Source: Chromera velia
Taxonomy: Eukaryota; Sar; Chromeraceae
DNA length: 24,169 nucleotides
Reading direction: 5' to 3'
Assembly (NCBI GenBank): GCA_018398765.1
Contig: JAHBMJ010001958.1
Span: forward strand, 1-24,169
The notes beneath the pieces were generated by a model. The model worked only from the letters and a program-made list of their open reading frames with translations, ran no database searches and was not told the origin of the DNA. Position numbers and translations under genes: made by a program. Positions 20,776 to 24,169 of this stretch are shown here, one piece after another (position 1 is the first letter of the stretch; each line of letters opens with the position of its first letter).

Positions 20776-21633
20776 CGGGAAGGGGGGGGGCCGTCTCTCA
20801 GGCTGCTTGCACAAGAGAATCGCGGAGACCTCGCACGAAATCAATACAACAGGAAGAAAGGGAGAAGACAGAGGAATGGTAAGAACAGCATGAAAGAGTG
20901 AGCGCACACACATCAATGAAAGAAATATGGACGAACACGGACACGTTCATTTTTATGGTCCGACAGTTACTGCAACAGTGTACGCGTATTTTTGAAGGGC
21001 ATCAATTCACACACAGTACACGCACTTGCAGGGTTATAGTACTCTCCAACTGACGGACCTAATGAGGTTGATAGAGAGAAAAAGAGAATCGACGGAGAGA
21101 AAAAGAAAGTCGTGTACGGCTCTGTAGGTCAAACACACTGAAAAGACGACACAGGAAAAAGGATCAAAGGCTGACCAAGAGCGTCTGAATGCCGTTCGAC
21201 AGTCGCCACTCGAATCTACAATCCACCTGAACGCAAAGTAGGGGCACTTTACAAATTTGCCCAACATCAAAACGGACATGGACGAAACGAACAGATTGTC
21301 TGTCATACCTAAAGTCTGCAATCAAAAGAGAGCAGGAGTCCATGCACGCTTGGTCGCCTTCCTTTAGTATTGCAGCACGGATCTCCGTTGAAAGGAACAT
21401 TTCAAGTGACACAATGAGACAAGCAGACAGACTAGACATCAAAACTTTCTTTTTTGGAGTTCGGGGTAGCAAGAAGAATAATCCCTGCGATGGGGGAGGA
21501 AAAGTGCATGTTTGGTGTTTTCTCTTCATTTCCCCCCGACCCTATTTTTTTCCGTTCTTTTCTTTGTCTGTTTCTTTCTTTCTTTCTTTCTTTCTTCCTT
21601 CCTTTCTTCTCTCTCTCTCTCTCTCCCTCTCTC

Positions 21634-21715
<82 letters not shown>

Positions 21716-21792
21716 TTCCTTCCTTCCTTCCTTCCTTCCTGCCTGTCTGTCTGTCTGTCTGTCTGTCTGTCTGCCTTTCTTTCTTTTTTTTT

Positions 21793-21824
<32 letters not shown>

Positions 21825-22000
21825 TTTCTCTCTCTCTCTCTCTTTCTTTCTTTGTTTGTTTGTTTCTTTCTTTCTTTGCTTCTCTCTTTGTTTGTCTCTC
21901 TGTTTCTCTCTTTGTTTCTCTCTTTGTTTCTTTCTTTGTTTTTCTCTTTGTTTCTCTCTTTGTTTCTCTCTTTGTCTTTTTCTTTCTTTCTTTCTTTCTT

Positions 22001-22039
<39 letters not shown>

Positions 22040-22619
22040 GTCTCTGTCTGTCTGTCTATGTCTGTGTGTCTGTCTGTCTGTCTTTTGCTTGCAAAATAAA
22101 GAGTCGTTCTTTGTTGCTGTCCAATGAGTGAGAGGTTGACGCTTCCGTTACACAAGTTCCGTATCAGAATCAGAGTACGCCAATGGGTCCAACCACGCAT
22201 GGGCATGCACACTGACGTTGTGCCTCCTCTCCAGTTCCGCAAAGAGGGATCCCTGGAACTCGGAGAGACTTTTGGTTGTCTCCCTCAATCCCGCGACAGT
22301 CGGCCTTGTCTGTCTCTGCCCCATTGTCTGCAAAAATGTGGTCACAAGAGAATGCGTCTCAGTTATGGTGAACTTTGACAAGATATTTTCGCAAAAGCTG
22401 CGATTTTCTCCCAATTTATACTTTTCAATAACTCTGGTCCAGCAAACAAGAAGAGATCCAGAAGGATGAAAGGGCAAGGCTTCGGGCATACCCGAGCCAA
22501 TCTTAAAAAGAATGCCAACAGCTAGGGTGTGCTGTGACAGAAAAGAGAGGCATGGAAACTTACCGTCGCGTGCACAAAGAGTCACAATGACTAAGAGAAT
22601 CCTCAAAGCTGTGGGGCAA
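18552..22619 (-). CDS. multi-exon gene for a tandem KH-domain protein, vigilin-like
   Basis: KH domains bind single-stranded RNA or DNA, and vigilin/Scp160-type proteins carry many in tandem, some lacking the GxxG loop. Five exons chain without frame conflict: about 22521-22154, 21382-21176, 20720-20652, 20104-20004 and 19711-19627 (phases at the joins 0, 0, 0, 2). The joined protein shows three successive KH-like units. Each ends in the strand-turn-helix signature: ILKEGDQACMDSCSLLIADF, VVVRGTDREATDAALTALAI and AVMLFGTEDALKQGMEAL. The third begins GLVIPVEQAAYF, the usual first strand. None has an intact GxxG loop (STDAG in unit three), so RNA contact may be weak or the assignment approximate. 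A candidate upstream exon is 22619-22564. Possible downstream exons are 19346-19337, 19243-19169 and 18737-18552. Reading past 19627 without splicing would end at TAG near 19597, so the 3' end is unsettled. Confidence 0.6.
18789..18839. repeat. (AC)n (AG)n compound microsatellite
   Basis: Eleven or so AC units followed directly by about fourteen AG units, in a presumed intron of the KH gene. Shorter AC or AG tracts also lie at 19378-19408, 19814-19845 and 20750-20775. Confidence 0.9.
19627..19711 (-). CDS. KH gene exon: second half of unit three
   Basis: One base completing the previous codon plus 28 codons, acceptor GTGCAG/AAAG, donor AGG/GTGAGA. It encodes KSTTRDDAVMLFGTEDALKQ and GMEALDTR, the closing strand and helix of the KH fold. 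If the donor is not used, the frame ends after MVSPLA at a TAG. Confidence 0.65.
20004..20104 (-). CDS. KH gene exon: first half of unit three
   Basis: 33 codons plus two bases, acceptor GCTGCAG/GGT, donor CCAG/GTCAGA. It encodes GLVIPVEQAAYF followed by STDAGKEYLNYLCKSTGLVG. The pattern I-P-x-E-Q..G-K..L..L-C-x-x-T-G is that of vigilin-type KH domains with a degenerate GxxG. Confidence 0.65.
20652..20720 (-). CDS. KH gene exon: last strand and helix of unit two
   Basis: 23 codons, phase 0 at both ends, acceptor TATTCAG/GTC and donor CAT/GTGAGA. It encodes VVVRGTDREATDAALTALAI plus KEH, the typical KH hydrophobic-x-G-T-x-E/D then A-rich helix. The plus-strand ORF over the same bases is a shadow. 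Confidence 0.65.
21176..21382 (-). CDS. KH gene exon: end of unit one and most of unit two
   Basis: 69 codons in phase 0 at both ends. The acceptor is TTTCAACGGAG/ATC after a pyrimidine-rich stretch; the donor is TTG/GTCAGC. Residues IRAAILKEGDQACMDSCSLL form the last strand and helix of the first unit, followed by VRFVHVRFDVGQICKVPLL of the second. An alternative start at the in-frame ATG 21400-21398 would make this a first exon. Confidence 0.6.
21556..22090. repeat. ~530 bp compound pyrimidine microsatellite
   Basis: Blocks of (CTTT)n, (CT)n, (CCTT)n, (CTGT)n and TTTG-interrupted CTCT follow each other. The plus strand is almost entirely pyrimidine for about half a kilobase, with G only in CTGT and TTTG units. 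Every frame is open on plus, giving spurious ORFs up to 261 codons. It sits in the first identified intron of the KH gene, between 21383 and 22153, and would be purine-rich in that transcript. Confidence 0.95.
22154..22521 (-). CDS. KH gene exon: first KH-like unit, N-terminal part
   Basis: Lower border is CTT/GTGTAA (phase 0). Upper border is uncertain: CCCTAG/CTG at 22522 (phase 1) joins in frame to a 56 nt exon at 22564-22619 with donor GACG/GTAAGT, leaving a 42 nt intron. The acceptor TCACAG/CAC at 22532 would give a 32 nt intron that breaks the frame. The translation runs from AVGILFKIGSGMPEALPFHP to FQGSLFAELERRHNVSVHAH, ending YSDSDTEL, and joins smoothly to IRAAILKEGD of the next exon. 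Confidence 0.6.
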
Positions 22620-23414
22620 CTGCGGGAATGCAGGGACAGAGAAAGAGAAACAGACCCAGAGACAGCAGAGTCCCCGCTTCAGGAATATGAGGACCGAAAA
22701 ACAAGAAGTCGAGAGTTTCGGGTTGACCTTGCAGTTCTTGTGGCGTCCCCTCTGGTGTCTCTATAATCCTCAGGCCGATGAGAGACGGTCAGCCCGGCAG
22801 GTATTCACACAGCGCTACATATATCTCCGTATACATAGAACGAAATCGAGAAAGGTCAGACGAATTTTTAATACCTCATGCGCATGCATCTGACGCACGC
22901 GCAAGCGTGCGAACGGCCCCTAGCTGAAAGGGTCGATCCATGTTTTTTGCCTTCTCAGCCACGCGTATATACAATTGTTCGTAAGTGCCCCCCGCGCTTC
23001 GCTTTCCGGAGCGGCGGGGCCACGCATATCGCGTGCATTTGACTTTAGTGTCTCTCTGGTCCTTTGTCGGGCCAGTATGCATCTTGCCTAGGCATAGGTC
23101 CTGTCCGTCTATTATGGCGTGCATGCATGCGTCCTCGCGCGCGCGTTAATTATATATATAATTCGCATGCATGCAATTAATTGTGGACAGACTTCATGAG
23201 CGACCATGCATGCATGCAGAGTTCTTATGACCTGTATATAGAACTGGTTTGTATCCAGTGACTCCGGGAAGCTCGAAGCGGTCTGTGCACACCGGAGTCC
23301 AATTCCCACGCATCTGCTTCGCTGTGACAGAAACAAACACCGTGTATATATACAGACGTTTTCACAAACGGAAGCCCACACCCTTGGCACTTTCGGCCAG
23401 CCTGCGATACCGAC
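22620..23414. promoter_or_regulatory. spacer between divergent genes, GCATGC-rich
   Basis: The spacer lies between the KH gene (minus) and the 23415 frame (plus). Three TGCATGCATGC clusters occur at 23120-23131, 23164-23175 and 23205-23218. The first two are exact inverted copies flanking a CGCGCGCGCG run and a 16 bp palindrome of A/T (23148-23163). This is a plausible shared promoter. A possible further KH-gene exon ends at 22728 (donor AAG/GTCAAC), so the true spacer may be shorter. No TATA position or start site can be fixed. Confidence 0.35.
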
Positions 23415-24086
23415 ATGTTCGACTTCTGTACTGGGACGAGGGCTTGGGGAAACGATGTCAAAAGAGTCCTCCCTGACCCCCCGACTTTTGGCCATCGTGG
23501 AATTCTGCCAAACAGTCAAGTGACCATGTGGGAGCTGAGCTTGTCCCCCGACCCCGAAATCCTTCTCACCGACAAGGGCGTACTCCAGCTAGCGAACGCC
23601 GTTCGAAGCGGCCTCACAGAAAGCTGCAGGATGCTGTCGGACGGCTTATCTGTTGTCGGCCGAACCGTGCATGACGGCGATGGAGAGGTGGCAATGAGGT
23701 TGGCCTCTTGTCTGCGCGAGATCACGCTTCTGATAGCTATCATGAATCACAGGCGGTTGGGCGGCCGTACTTCGCTGTACTCGACAGAAATTGACGAGCT
23801 TTGGAGAAGGCGAGAAGATGAGTGCGAAGATTGGTGCTCTACAAGGACCGCAATAGCCACGGCATACGCGGAGAAGGGGGACTCATATTGCAGGAGGTGG
23901 CTGAGGAACTTCGAACCTGAACCTGCCGCCACGGACTTCAGATCCTGTGCTCCAACGACGGCTAGTTTGACCGAACTGTTTTTTTTGGAAGAAGAGGTCA
24001 GCTGGGTGGGAGCAGGAAAGCAAAGAGGCAATCCCTCCTTACCAGCCACCTGTCTCTCTCACCCGTCTATCCCGCCTTTCTTCATG

Positions 24087-24160
<74 letters not shown>

Positions 24161-24169
24161 CGTGTGTGT
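23415..24169 (+). CDS. partial gene, unrecognised GC-rich protein, runs off the window
   Basis: From ATG 23415 (first in a frame open since 23328) the plus strand has no stop to the window end, over 250 codons. The convincing part is about 194 residues (23415-23996): MFDFCTGTRAWGND, LSPDPEILLTDKGVLQLA, LASCLREITLLIAIMNHRRL, TSLYSTEIDELWRRREDECE, then WLRNFEPEPAATDFRS and LTELFFLEEE. Charged amphipathic helices and several Trp and Cys suggest a folded helical protein. After 23996 comes GTCAGC, a likely splice donor, and the tail then enters a TG microsatellite, so translation beyond it is doubtful. The minus-strand ORFs here (23516-24049) are shorter, Ser-rich and broken by a stop. No family is recognised. 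An internal-exon start further upstream is possible. Confidence 0.6.
24086..24169. repeat. (TG)n microsatellite at the window edge
   Basis: TG dinucleotides interrupted by TGCGTTCG and TTCG, running to the end. It probably lies in the intron after the donor at 23997. Confidence 0.95.

Noticed and set aside
21342..22242. Long ORFs of 195-261 codons on plus and 238 on minus
   Set aside because: They are translations of the CTTT/CT/CTGT microsatellite (Phe/Leu/Ser runs, or Arg/Glu/Lys runs on minus), open in every frame because the repeat contains no stop.
23516..24049. Minus-strand ORFs opposite the 23415 gene
   Set aside because: Two separate Ser-rich frames broken by a stop; the plus strand has one longer frame with better amino-acid balance.
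1..24169. CRISPR array, bacterial operons, rRNA genes
   Set aside because: No regularly spaced short repeats with unique spacers, no Shine-Dalgarno-led gene clusters and no rRNA sequence blocks are present.

Overview
The window is nuclear DNA of a eukaryote, most likely a protist or alga. It has spliceosomal-type exons with GT..AG borders, long pyrimidine-rich introns, abundant microsatellites and several decayed mobile elements, and no bacterial operon structure. The hexamer GCATGC is strongly over-represented (more than 30 by eye, against roughly 5 expected by composition). TGCATGC is a known promoter word in apicomplexans, so an apicomplexan relative or chromerid-like alga is possible, but this is a guess and the species is not identified.

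Left part (1-9556): the terminal exon of a plus-strand gene (284-571), then a dimeric inverted-repeat element (1143-1803), one copy of a 256-268 bp dispersed repeat (2876-3143), and a long decayed minus-strand coding relic of unknown family (3602-5111). The relic is interrupted by a hAT transposon (from 5112) that carries a broken transposase gene (5796-6608). The second copy of the dispersed repeat (6609-6876) follows. Next comes an AT-rich minus-strand relic of a giant-virus-type D5 helicase (7959-9095), which ends abruptly at a putative LTR (9097-9556).

Middle (9557-17810): mostly non-coding. It holds a 122 bp tandem duplication, a small three-exon plus-strand gene model (11960-12437) with a candidate 28 nt intron, an RNase H-like fragment of a non-LTR retrotransposon (13307-13495), and a clean non-autonomous hAT element (14005-14856) with a perfect 8 bp target duplication. 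A gene-free AT-rich stretch follows.

Right part (17811-24169): a plus-strand terminal exon and a small ORF, then a minus-strand multi-exon gene (about 22.6 kb down to about 18.5 kb) that reads as tandem divergent KH domains of vigilin type. Five of its exons chain in consistent splice phase across four introns, and the first of these introns contains a roughly 530 bp pure pyrimidine/purine tract. A GCATGC-rich spacer separates it from a GC-rich plus-strand reading frame (23415 to the window edge) that encodes an unrecognised protein.

The most notable content is the viral-type helicase relic and the hAT pair (decayed autonomous copy plus intact non-autonomous derivative). Premature stops in the three relics with in-frame stops (hAT transposase, helicase, unknown gene) all fit C-to-T changes of Gln or Arg codons.
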